Below are positions 11,945-23,400 of a stretch of 64,000 nucleotides of DNA, piece after piece. The position numbers and the translations under genes were made by a program. The DNA comes from Flammula alnicola (Eukaryota > Basidiomycota > Agaricomycetes > Agaricales > Strophariaceae). The notes below the pieces were generated by a model that made no database searches, was not told where the DNA came from, and was given only the letters and a program-made list of their open reading frames with translations. The first letter of the stretch is position 1. Each line of letters begins with the position of its first letter. The stretch lies in contig JADNRV010000038.1 in NCBI GenBank assembly GCA_015499995.1, forward strand, positions 304,428-368,427, written 5' to 3'.

Positions 11945-14900
11945 ATGTCCAATGACACCACCACCACCCCGACGCCGTTTTACGATGAAGGATGCAGGAT
12001 CCTGACGATATCTGCCTCGTTAGCTGGAGCGACGGCGTTCATCGAACGTGAGCCTTGATTTTGTTTCTTTCGTTTCTTTTTTCTTTGCTTTTTTCTTTAT
12101 TTCTTTATCTCTTTATTTCGTTGAAGTTGAAGTTGGTATTCAAAATACCCCCACATTCAGGTCTGCAAGCGCTCTCTGGGTCTGAGCCGGCATCCGTACT
12201 ACCTTCCAGTGTTCCGCCGCCCTCAGGCTCATCCGCCCCACAAGAATCGGGCTTTCTCATAGTCCCGTATACCCTCGCGAACCGGTACTACACCGCAGAC
12301 GTCCACTTCGCAGCGTACGCGATGCAGGCGCTTTACCCCAGTCTGTTCGCGCTAGATCGCAGACCGGATTATAAGCCCCCGCCTGCGGTCGTTTTCGTGT
12401 GGGTCGAAGGCGAGGTGGGTTTCAAGTTCCTTTAGTTTGATTCTCGACGTTGTCTTTCATGGCTGTCGTGCTTTTTTTGTTCCCTTAAACTCCGTTCAAG
12501 TTGTTCTTATAAACCCCTAATGTCTTCGATTCTTTTTTTTCTTTCTGACGGTCTATTTCACATCATCTCTTTGCTTTTAAACGGGTGCTGATAAAGCGTA
12601 AATTTACAGCCGTACGAAAAACACATCGAGGAGCTGTCGCGGATGATGGCGGTGGGTGGCTACGAGCCTGAGGTATCTCTGGCCGTCCGGATCCCGAAGG
12701 TACCCTCAGCAGCTTCGACGGTAACAGCTGCAGCAACGACAACAAAAACACAGACACCAACGCCAATGGCGGCTGTACCGTCAGAATTCGAAGGTGCCCT
12801 CACGAACAAGAGTGATAATGATATTACCGAGACGGACAGGGCGATAACAGCTGCGGAAGACGAGGACGCGGACATCGATACTACGCTGATGTCGTTTGGT
12901 TTCGAATACGTCGATGCGACGCGTGAATCGCTAGAGGCGAAGCCTGCACGGACGGATACTGCTGATGGTGCGTACCTTTTCTTCCTTCCTTCCTTCTTTT
13001 CTTTCGTTTGTCGTCCTCTTTACTTATCCCATCAATCACTTTCTTCCTCTTCCTCTTCCTCTTCCTCTTCTTGATTTTTATCCCTCGATTTTATTTCTTT
13101 CCTAAATTCCTCAGTCAAAAATGATCGTCAGACTGACACACCTTACCTACCCGCACAGACATCCCACACCTCCCACGCGTCCTCGACGCGCTGAGCACCA
13201 TCATGTGGCCCTCCATGCACTCCCATTCCACACCCGCCATGCACTCTAACCCTAAACCCAAAGCCACATCCACATCCAACACTGCGCAGAGGCACTGGAA
13301 ATACGGCTCGATCGCGGACGAGCTACTCTCCGTGTCTGAGCTATCAAGCGTCCAATCCAGATCCACACCCACCACGCACTCTAACCCTAAATCCAACGCC
13401 ATAGCCAGCGCCGCCCATAGGCACTGGAAATACGGCTCGATCGCGGACGAGCTGCTCGGTGTGTCTGGGCTATCAGGATCCACACCCGTCACGCACTCTA
13501 ACCCTGAATCCAACGCCGCCAGCGCCGCCCATAGGCACTGGAAATACGGCTCGATCGCGGACGAGCTGCTTGGTGTGTCTGGGACATCAAGCGTCCAATC
13601 CAGATCCACACCCACCACGCACTCTAACCCTGAATCCAACGCCGCCAGCGCCGCCCATAGGCACTGGAAATACGGCTCGATCGCGGACGAGCTGCTTGGT
13701 GTGTCTGGGTTATCAAGCGTCCAATCCAGATCCACACCCGCCACGCACTCTAACCCTAAATCCAAAGCCATAGCCAGCGCCGCCCAGAGGCACTGGAAAT
13801 ACGGCTCGATCGCGGACGAGCTGCTTGGTGTGTCTGAGCTATCAGGCGTCCAATCCAGATCCACACCCACCACGCACTCTAACCCTGAATCCAACGCCGC
13901 CAGCGCCGCCCATAGGCACTGGAAATACGGCTCGATCGCGGACGAGCTGCTTGGCGTGTCTGGGATATCGGGCATCTCGGGCGCTGACGACTCTCGCGCG
14001 CGTGTGTCGGGTGCTGCTAGTCGCCAGCACTACCACCAGCAGAACTTGGACTTGGACTTGGACTTGGACTCGGACTTGGACGCGGACAAGGACAAGGACA
14101 AGGAGGATGCGGACGCGGACAAGGAGGATGCGGACACGCTGTTCTCGCCGTACGACTTTACCTCTACCCCCAATGCGCATATCTTCTTCGGGGCGTCGTC
14201 GTCGTCGTCGTCTGGTGCTGCTGGTGCTGGGTTCGTCGTACGGGAGGAGGAGGAGGCGAGGGAGGAGAGGGAGGACAGAGCGTGGGTGGTGGCGGATGGG
14301 GCTGGGGTCTCAACGATGACGACGACGACAATGACGACGACAGAGATTAGCACTACTACTACTACCATCAGCACCACCCGTGATGCGCATGCGGATCCGG
14401 CGGCGGGGATGGTTACGTCGCCTGTGGACGTCGATGCGGACGCCGCGATGGCGCCGTTTGGCCGGCATGATGATTTGGAGGCGGATAGCGGGGGTAGGGG
14501 GCGGGTGGAGATTGGGTTCGAGGATGATTTTACGGTGTTCGTGTCTGCGCCTGCGGAGGCGCCTGCGCGGGCGTGGGCGCCGTTGGATGGGGTTGGGGTT
14601 GGGTTTGGGTTTGGGTTTGGGGCGGGTTTCGAGAGGGGTGGGGAAGGTAGTATGCACACGGCTGGGGGCTGATGCCTTCCAGCGGACTTGGGAGCGGGAG
14701 AGGAGGAGGACGAGGAAGAGGACGAGGACGAGGCACGATGGCAGCGTATAGATCGTTGGGGTCTGTATCCGATTTTGGAGGCGACGATGATGATGGAGAG
14801 AGAAGTGGGTCCGGGGCGATTGGTGATGCGGGCGGGGCTGGAAACGAGGATGAAGACGAGGATGAGGATGGAGAGGAGTGGGAAGATGGTGTGGACGATG

Positions 14901-15526
14901 AGGTTGATGAGAGTTGGGTGGAGTATGCGGAGGTGGGGGAGTGGGATGATGAGGGCGATGGGGATGCGGAGGAAGAGGAAGAGGAAGCGGATGATGGAGA
15001 GGACGAGGACGAGGGTATGCCGACGAAGGACGAGATCGTGGCTGCTGCTGCGCGCATATTTGGGGGTGTGCCACGGTCGCTTGGGGGTGGGGGTGGGTTC
15101 AGGAAGGCGTCGGAAGTTAATAGGGAGCTGGGCGGGGAGGGTATGGGCTCGACATCGACATCGACGGCTCAGGCGACTGCGGAAGATAAAGACGCGTCTG
15201 GAGCTGTAGAAGGCAGCGTCGGCGCTAGTCCCAGTGCTACTGCTGGTGCCAGTACTAGCCCTCCCAGCGCCCCTGCTCGTGCGCCGCCCACCGCCACCGA
15301 CCTAGACGACGATGACGATGACGATGATGCCTCAGACGGCTTCTACATGCGCCCCTTCGACGTCGAGCGCGTCCTGCATGCGCTGCAGGACTTGCGGAGC
15401 GAGATCGCGGGGGTGGCGGATGAGGAGGAGAGGCGGCGGATGGCGGCACGGGTGGCGTTGGGGTTCGTTTATGGGATGGAGGTTGATTTGGGCCACGGGG
15501 GTGGTGAGGGTGATGGTGGGCGGTGA
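11945..15526 (+). CDS. Alpha/gamma-adaptin-binding protein p34 family (AAGAB/Irc6-like) with an internal coding minisatellite
   Basis: Proteins of this family bind clathrin adaptor (AP-1/AP-2) subunits during vesicle trafficking. The model has six exons: 11945-12047, 12161-12414, 12610-12967, 13159-14646, 14683-14745 and 14781-15526 (3012 nt, 1003 residues). The N-terminal part is G-domain-like (RILTISASLAGATAFIE, VPYTLANRYYTADVHF, PAVVFVWVEGE). The extreme C-terminus carries the family's end motif (DVERVLHALQDLRSEIAGV, then RMAARVALGFVYG), comparable to the helical tail of AAGAB. Between them lie six copies of an RHWKYGSIADELL-containing repeat and long acidic tracts. The protein is much longer than typical family members because of this insert. 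The fifth intron (14746-14780) would be only 35 nt; without it the frame switches, so a small indel is an alternative. Confidence 0.7.
13287..13975 (+). repeat. Coding minisatellite, six units of about 110-130 bp
   Basis: Each unit encodes RHWKYGSIADELL followed by a variable Ser/Thr-rich linker, a THSNP motif and an Ala-rich end. Units differ in length through in-frame loss of linker segments (the second unit lacks the SSVQSRS part). All copies stay in one frame. The high similarity between units suggests recent expansion or gene conversion. Confidence 0.9.
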
Positions 15527-17038
15527 GGTGATGGTGGGAGGTGAGGTGATGGTGTTTTTTCGAGTGTCGGTTTGGGCTGGTGGTCCGTGGATAGATGCTA
15601 CTGGTACTTAGGACTGGGCTGGACTGGATAGGGCTAGAGGGGCGCCGCGCAGGGTTAGCTTAGTGCTTGGGACTAGTGGATATGTAAGATCATGATGCGA
15701 ACATAGCGCTAGTGAGGTGGTCAGACAGCAGTTCGTAAGTCGAGCACGAGGGCATATACCCGCGAAAATCGGCAAAAACTGGCGCACATGTGGTCTCTCT
15801 CGGTGCCGGAGGAAATAATTAATCACAGTGCTCGAGTACACGGAAGGACAGGTGTGGGTGGGTTGTCGCGTGTGTGATGTGATAGATAGAGCGTGTGTAT
15901 GGGACTGGCGGATGTACTTGCTGTTGTTGTGTGGGATGAGGGTATGCGCACGGAAAGGAGGGAGTGGGAAGGTTGGTGGTGCGGGACCGGATGATCTATG
16001 GGCGTCGTGGGCGTGGGCGGGGAAGTACGACAACACCCGGAGCCGGATGATGTATCTATTCGTCAGATATCTGGTACTCAGCATTTGGTATTACGGCTTG
16101 TGCAGCCTCGAAACGTATTCAAAAGTCCAAGATGTCCTGATTCCTTGCAATTGTTGATACATACATTCGGAAGAGGTGTTCGCCGTTGATCAGGTCAGGG
16201 GATATCTATCATCATCAGGGGAATCCAAGAGGGTGGCCGCCGGGCAGCCACAGTTGTTACGTATCATCGTATCATGGAGGCATGGCTGGGCAGGAGGCAC
16301 GAGGATATGGATCTGGATATGGGTATGGGATCTGGATATGGGTATGTGTTCTGGATGAGTATGGATGGGCGTTGCCGTGTTGGTTTCATGGGGAATTCTG
16401 TCTGCGCACGGAGAAATACCTAGAAGTATTCATATTGCAGGCGAGAACTTGGTCGTATATTTGTACCGTTCTTAATAAAAAGATTTATCGTGAGTGCAGA
16501 GCTCGAGGGGCGTGGGCATGGCCGCGCGAACCTGCACTGAGCTGCACTGGCGCTGCGGAGGGAGTGGGATTTTCTGTGGGCCCATAGGGAAATATTTTGC
16601 GTATTGGTGATAGCATGGAATATTTATGCACGGTCGTCGGTTGAGGTCGACCAGAGGGAGCTACTTAATGAGATAGGTACGCGAGAAAATTATTTCTTTC
16701 GCACGAAGCAAGGGGTCGGGCGTAGCGGACATAGCATTATTGACCTTTTTTTTTCTGTTCGTCATGGCGTCCATTCGAGGCGTAAGAGAGTAGATAATTA
16801 AATCACGAAGAGAATGGAGAGAATACATATGAAAAACGAGAAAGAAGAATGGGGAAAATACAGGCAAATTCCGAGACAGCCATATGCAGCAGGAGATGTG
16901 ATGATCGGTTCCCCCACGGCCTTCCCTTTCTTCTCTCCCTCTCAATAATGTTCTCTCTTCCTTGATATCTTTCCTCGTCGTTTGCTTCTTTCATCCCGGA
17001 GTGACGCAAACCCTCGCTTTCTCGTTGCATCCCCTATC
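15527..17038. other. Intergenic region with a short GGATATGG-type tandem repeat
   Basis: About 1.5 kb between the AAGAB-like gene and the TPWE-repeat gene. A short imperfect tandem of GGATATGG and GGGTATGG words lies at about 16302-16348. The 5' leader of the downstream gene (about 16900-17038) is CT-rich. No other gene is supported. Confidence 0.45.
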
Positions 17039-19406
17039 ATGACGAGCAATATCCACGATCATTCGCCAGACTCGCCCGACCCCTCCAACTTTCCTCCTCC
17101 GCCACCGCCGCCACTCTCCACCGCCTCATCATCCTCATCACTCAACAGACCACTATACTTTCGCTCCTCCACCATGCCCCGAGTCCGATCCCGAATAATA
17201 ATGTCAATATGCCCCAAGTCCCAGGCTAACCCCAACCCTAAACGGACACCACCCTCCTCATTCCTCCCGCTCGCCAAACTATACCCCGACCCGCGCTCCA
17301 TCCGCCGAGTCGCTGCATTTCACTGCCTCTATGTACGGGTCCGGGTCGCATTTAGGAGGCGCAGGTGCACCGTCTCACTTGCCCCATCACCAGCACGCGC
17401 AACACCAGCCCATACTCAAGAAGCGGCACTCGACGTACACCCTATCCAGCTCCTCACACGGGCACGGGCACGGGCACGGCTATGCCCACCCCAGCCCGTC
17501 GATGATGGACCGAACAACGTCGCTGCCACCCCCGGTCCCGGACCTGCCGCATTACCCCTCTCCGTATGCTTCTTCGTACTATCCCTACGCCGCCCCCGCC
17601 CCTGCGCTGTCGTCTTCGTCCAGTAACATCGCAGCGGCGTTCATTGGTGTCGGTGCCTCTGGATCGGCGCCGCCGCCGCCGCCGCCCAGCGCTGGCCCGA
17701 GCAGTGGCGCGAGCAGTCCACAGCGGCCCCGCGCAACCCTGCCCGCGCGTCCACGTCCACGGCGTCCTCGTCCGTCCAACCAGGCATGCCCCCACCCCCC
17801 ACTCGCCCTGCGCCCCACGATTCGTCTCTTCCCCGGTGCGTTCGTCGCAGTCGCAGTCGTCCACCAGCACCAGCACCAAGGTCGGCGTCGGCAGCAGCAG
17901 CAGCAGCAGGGCGTACAGCCGGCCCTCCACGGCGGAGGGCAGTCCCAGTGTCATCACCAGTGCGAGTGGGAGTGGGAGTAGTAGCGGCAGCCGAGACAGG
18001 GCGGAGGTCACGCCTTGGGAGTTTCAGTCGCTGATCGAGGAGCGCTATGATGCGGATGCGGATGCGGATGCGGGGAAGGAGAAGGGAAATAGGGAGGATA
18101 GGGAGGATAGGCAGTATGGATAACGAAAGAGGTGGCGGTGGGGTATGAGCGGGACAGGGCGGCGCGTGCGCGGTCGATGACGGCTTCGACATCGACTTCA
18201 ACTTCGATGTCGACGACGGCGCCGTCGGTGCGCTCGCGCTCGTCGTCTGCTGCGCTGGGGCTCGGCACGGGCCCGGTGGAGGAGGTCACGCCGTGGGAGG
18301 TGCAGGCGTTGCCTGAGGAGGTGGAGGGGGAGGATGCAGGCGTAGGCGCGGAGGAGGGGCTGGAAAAAGGACGCACGGACAAAGGACAAGTGGAATTGGT
18401 GGGATCAGCCTCGGAGGGGAGAGATGCGCCACGCAAAAAGTCGACGGCGAGCGGGCACGCGCCGTCTGTGCGCTCGCGGGCGTCGTCTGCTGGCGTGGTG
18501 GGGGTTGGCGTTGGCGTGGTGCCGACCGGCCCGGTGGAGGAGGTGACGCCTTGGGAGATGTACCCCGCCCCTGTGGGTTCGCCTGTGCAGAAGGTTAATG
18601 GAGGTGGGAGTGGAGGTGGGAGTGGAGGAGGAGGGGGGGCGTTCGGCGGCCGGGCAAAGTCGAGCTCGTCGTTGGTGTCTTATGGGGGGGCGGTTGGTCA
18701 ACACCAGACGCAAAATCTACACCAAACTCACCAGAATCAACACCAAAATCGGCAGCAGAACCAGAATGCGCTGCGCACTTTGAGCGGGTACGCGAAGGCG
18801 ATTCACCAACACCAATACCAGCAGCAGAAGACGACGACGACGACGGGCACGGGTCCGGTGGAGGACGTGACGCCTTGGGAGCTGCACGCCGAGTTGCCTG
18901 CAAGTGCAAGTTCGAGTTCGACTACTAGTACTAATACTACTACTACTCCCAGTACGGCATCGACAACCTCGACTTTGCTCGCCACAACCCCCTACCCACC
19001 GCACACCCACGCGCACACCCACGCGTACCCACTCCTGGCGCGCCCCTTGCCGACGGGGCCGAGGGAGGAGGTGACGCCGTGGGAGATGCATCCCGTCGGA
19101 CAAGGACAAGGACAGGAGGCGGAGGTGGTGGGGATGGTGGATGGGGCTGATTATTCGGCGGTGTCGACGCCTAGTACGGGTGTGTTTGCTGCGTCGGCGT
19201 CGGCGAGTGGGCATGGGCGTGCGGGCGGGGGTGTAGGAGATGGAGATGGAGATGCGACGGGGGCGACGAAGGGCCGCCCGAGGGGATCGATGACGCTGGA
19301 GCAGCTGGAGGAGGTCATGCCGTGGGAGCTGTATCCTGTGCCTGCGGGTGTGGGTGTGGAAGGTGCGGGTGCGGGTGCGGGGCCAGGGTCAGGGAAGAAG
19401 AGAATG
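17039..19406 (+). CDS. Disordered Pro/Ser-rich protein with six TPWE motifs; probably the N-terminal part of the downstream methyltransferase
   Basis: The start codon at 17039 opens a Pro/Ser-rich product with PILKKRHSTYTL and PVPDLPHYPSPYASSYYPY segments. Further on, a short motif recurs: EVTPWEF near 18004, then VEEVTPWE near 18280 and 18540, VEDVTPWE near 18865, EEVTPWE near 19075 and EEVMPWE near 19315. A 44-nt intron at about 18115-18158 restores one frame switch. At least three other frame switches, near 17290, 17725 and 17830, lie in C-rich low-complexity DNA; they need very short introns or are real or artefactual indels. The segment ends at a GTGAGT donor (19407). Joining to the methyltransferase at 20500 would need a ~1.1-kb intron, so a separate gene ending at the in-frame stop at 19577 is possible. 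Confidence 0.5.
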
Positions 19407-20499
19407 GTGAGTTCTGTTTCGATTTTTGCTGGTTCGGTTTCTGTCCGCTTTGTTTTGGCCTGGGTTTTGCTTTTTGGGTGGATGGAGGATATGTGCGCAG
19501 TCTGTCGTCGCGTCTGTCGATCGCGTTTGTCGATCGCGTTTGATGCAGATAGTGGGCGGGTCGAGGTCCAGATCTAGACCACCACCCACTAATCTATCGC
19601 GTCTTGTTTTGAGTTTTGAGTTCGAATCGCGGACGAGGTTGGACGAGGTTCAATGTTGCTTGCAGGTCTCAGTGGAAGTGTGTTTTTCCTATCCATTTAT
19701 TGGAGCTGTTATGTCATTAGCTGTCGGTGTTGGACATGGTTGTTCTGCTTCTTTGAATTCTTTGAATTCTTTTTCTTCTCATTCCCGTTCGTACCCGGAT
19801 TTTCTGGATTTTTTTTTTCTGGTTTCGCGTTGACATTTATATTGCGGGGGTTTTGGTTTTTTTTGGTATTCCGATCTGAAGTTCGAACCCTTGGTGGGGT
19901 AGGACTTACGTCTGTGGGATACGAGGTTATTTTTGAAATGGTTGGCCAGGGTTCAAGTTAGCTTGGGTTGTACGGCCCGTCGGCTGGACCCTCAGGCGGT
20001 TGGTTATTGCGTATATATATCGACCCTGCGCGGATCCGCTCGTTGGATGTGCGTATAGTGGCCAGGGCTAGGCTGCTGGGTTTTTTTGGGGGCGTTTTGC
20101 TAGGGTGTTCCGTCTTTTCCCTCTTTGTTTTTTGTTTTTTAGCCCTGCGCTTTTTGCCTTGCAGTTGTTCGTGTGTCGTGTGTTGTGTGTCGTACTCGGA
20201 GGATAGGCGTACGCTGCACAGCCTGCCTCCAGACTTCAGCCTACTATCTTGATTGCTTTCTTTCTCCCATTACTATTTCTGTCATATGACCCGCCTCACT
20301 CAGATGAGACGATAACGGGACGAACTTGTACTGACGGATCTTGTTTTTTTTCTTTCTTTTCTTGCCTTTCCCCCTCGATAATCGCCTATCGTTGCTGCCA
20401 ACGCATACACTACCACTACAACTACTTTGGACAACCCCCAATACGCCACCCATCAAACCCCGACAACACAACACAACACACAAATATACACGCGGACGG
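19407..20499. other. Long intron or intergenic leader before the methyltransferase start
   Basis: T-rich DNA without convincing coding sequence. The last ~150 bp (20341-20499) is first CT-rich and then CA-rich, as in fungal promoters and 5' leaders. This supports an independent or alternative start at 20500. Confidence 0.4.
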
Positions 20500-23400
20500 A
20501 TGGCCATCTCGCGTTTCTGGGGCCTGTACAACCCGTCGGTGTTCGCGTCATCATTATCATCGTCATCGAAGCAGGCTCAGGAACCACCATCGTCGCAGCA
20601 GGCACATGGACACAGTCGGCAGTCCACGACGTCCGCGGCAGGCGCGGGGTCGACGGCGGCGAAGGCGCTCGCTGATTTTGGGCTGAGGCGGAGGAGGAGT
20701 ACGGGGGCGAGTGGCAGTGGGGGCAGTGGCAGTGGTGGGGGCGGGGGCGGGGGTGGGACTGGGAGCGTGGGGGGCACGGGCGCGAGGAGGGGGTCCAAGT
20801 TGACGACGGGAAAAGAGCGCGAGAGGGCGCGTACGCACCAGAATGTATGTCGCGTGTTTTTGGGCGGCGTGTGGTTTTCTTTTTGCTGATCAGGATTGCT
20901 TCATGTGTTTCTTTTCTGCATTCGATGACGTCGTTGTGCCTTCTCCTCGGTTCTGTTTTCTGTGTCTATTTTCTATTTTTACTCTTGACAGGGCATCGCA
21001 TCATCGCACTCGCCACTCGGAGGCGCCTATCCCGTCCTTCCTCCTCCTCCTCCTCCTTATACCTCCGCCAACGCGGTCGCCTCTTCCTCAAAACCGGCAA
21101 AATCCGAGTGCCCGCCGACGCAAAGGCCACAGTTCTCCACGGCGGATCGGACGATTCTCGAGCAGCTCAAGGCGAACTTGCAGGCGCGCGAGGCGCAGTT
21201 CGTGTTGAAGGGTGTGGGGCATACTATTGTTGGCGGTGGGCGGGGCCCGGGGAAGAAGCATCATCCGCTTTCGAAGGAGGAGGTGCCGTATCCGAGGAGC
21301 TATGGGCGGGAGGTTGTTGATCTGTGCGTCTTTTTTTTGCTTTATTTTTTTTTGCTTTCAGTTGCTTCTTTTCCTCTTCCGTGCTTTTGTTCCGGGGAAA
21401 TAAGGGGAAGGCGGGGGCAGGCGTGCAGAGCCAGTGGTGACCGGTACCGACGATTGTCCTATATCGGCCCGTACCGTGTGCTGGATCTGTCTGATTGTTA
21501 GCCCTTCCCCTGCGTATTTTGGACACGTTGTGCGCGTTGCGCGTTGTTATCTCCTTATTTGAGCCGCCTTTCGTTTCGTGCTGCGTTTTGTTTTGTGTTT
21601 CATTGTGCTGGCATGATGCCCATGGGTATCTGATCTCGACATCGGCCGCAGCACCTTGTGGTCCTTCTTGTCTTCTTTGTTGTCGCGATCGCAATATCTC
21701 ATTTCTCTCTTGCTTTGCTTTCCTTTTCGATCGTCTGCGGCTGTGGTTCTGGACAATTTACTGACACGATAACGTTTTTCCTACACATGCAGAGACGTCT
21801 GGGAAACGATGTTTACGATGGATATGTGCGAGAGCTTGACGTGGCATGTCTTTGAGAAGCCGCCAACCAAAGTGTACGTCCCTTTTTCTTTTTTCTTTTT
21901 GGTTTTCCTTGTCTATTTTCTATTTTCTATATTATGCTCGGATGCATCGGAACGGAACTTGGATTTGCGTGGAACTGGCAGTCGGACTTTGAGGCTCGAC
22001 TTGTCCTTTTGACTTTCCACTCACCTTCCACTTCCTGTTTTTCCTGTTCTTTCTCGCGTTTTATTTATGATGGCGCCTGTGCTTTGCTACTATATATTAA
22101 CTTCTCTCTTATAGACTCGAAATCGGATGTGGTGCGTGCCTTGCCTCATGGGCATCATCATCGCAGGGACAACCCCAGAAGCTGACGACTACGTTGTATT
22201 TTCTCTTTGTTTTTTTCAGGTACCGGCACATGGATCCTGCACTGCGCGAGAACTTGGAAGGTCAGTGCAAGATATATCTCAACGAACGAACGCTTATTAG
22301 GGACGTGATATACTCAATAACAACAGGAGTGTCATTTCGTTGGTGCGTACAAAAGCTCTTTTTCTCCTCTCATTGGAGCTGGACTGGAAGTTCATGTGAT
22401 GCTTCTGTAGGCCTCGACATCGTGCCCCTCCACCCCGACCTTCAGAACGTGGGCTCACCTGATTTGGCGTCCAGAATCACATGGGTGCAGTATAACTTGT
22501 ACGTGTTTTTTCTCTCTGCCATCTTGGATCATCTTCGTATGGTTGGCATTGCTGAGAGCTTTTACTAATGATGATGTCGCGTTTTTAGCTTAGATGGGCT
22601 ACCGTTCCAGAATGAGGAGTTTGATTTCGTGTATGTGCATTTTTTGTGCCGTCAATTTTTTCTGACTTTGTGATGCGTGGTTGTTGTGTAGACATATCAA
22701 GCGGATAGCACTTGGTGTTCCGGAGGATAAGGTGGGACTTTCTTGGGAGTTGTGAAGCAAAGTCGTTCCTGATGTGTCGATTATAATAGTGGGACTATCT
22801 GTTCGAGGAAATCGCGCGAGTGATGAAGCCAGGTGGCGCGTTTGAGGTATGTTTCGTGCACCTTGAGATGGTCAAGATTACGGTCTCTAATGTCCTTTGC
22901 ACAGATGGTCGAAGAGGATCTATTCTTCCCAGGAAAAAGATCTGAAGATGATGATGAGGGTGATCTGATGTCTTCCTCTGTTACAGACGACGACGCGTCT
23001 TCTACGACTCGACGAAACTCTATGTCATCGGATAGACGGCCGAAGAGCTTCAGCATTAATGGGCACGACGAGTTTGATAGGGAAAGGGAGAGGCTTGCAG
23101 ATGTGCCCGAGTCTGACAAGGATGAACCGCAGACCCCGATGATGGCAACGCATAATGCGCCGTTTGGAGGTGCGAATGGGCATGGGCTTGCTGTTGGCAA
23201 ATACGATCGACCGGAGGAGGACGAGAAACATGCCGCTTTTCTCCGGCCTACAGGAGCCCAGCAGCTGCTGCAGATGCCCCTGAATCAGCAGATGCACATC
23301 CTTTCTTCCGCCCCGTCTTCTTCATCTTCGCATTCAGGACTAATAGCTCCTCATTCGCGCTCGACTGCACGTCCGACGCTCCATGTCAAGACACAACGAA

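Noticed and set aside
13245..13890. CTAACCCT words resembling telomere repeats
   Set aside because: They recur once per coding unit (encoding the SNP part of the repeat) and are not in a tandem telomeric array, so they are incidental to the minisatellite.
13115..14659. Long minus-strand open frames (286 and 209 codons) opposite the minisatellite and the acidic tracts
   Set aside because: They are the antisense of GC-rich repeated coding sequence, consist of low-complexity Ser/Ala or reiterated units, and conflict with the well-supported plus-strand AAGAB-like model.
14530..15209. Arginine/methionine-rich plus-strand and proline-rich minus-strand frames in this interval
   Set aside because: Out-of-frame readings of purine-rich Asp/Glu-coding DNA; the acidic frame is the one that connects to the conserved C-terminal motif.
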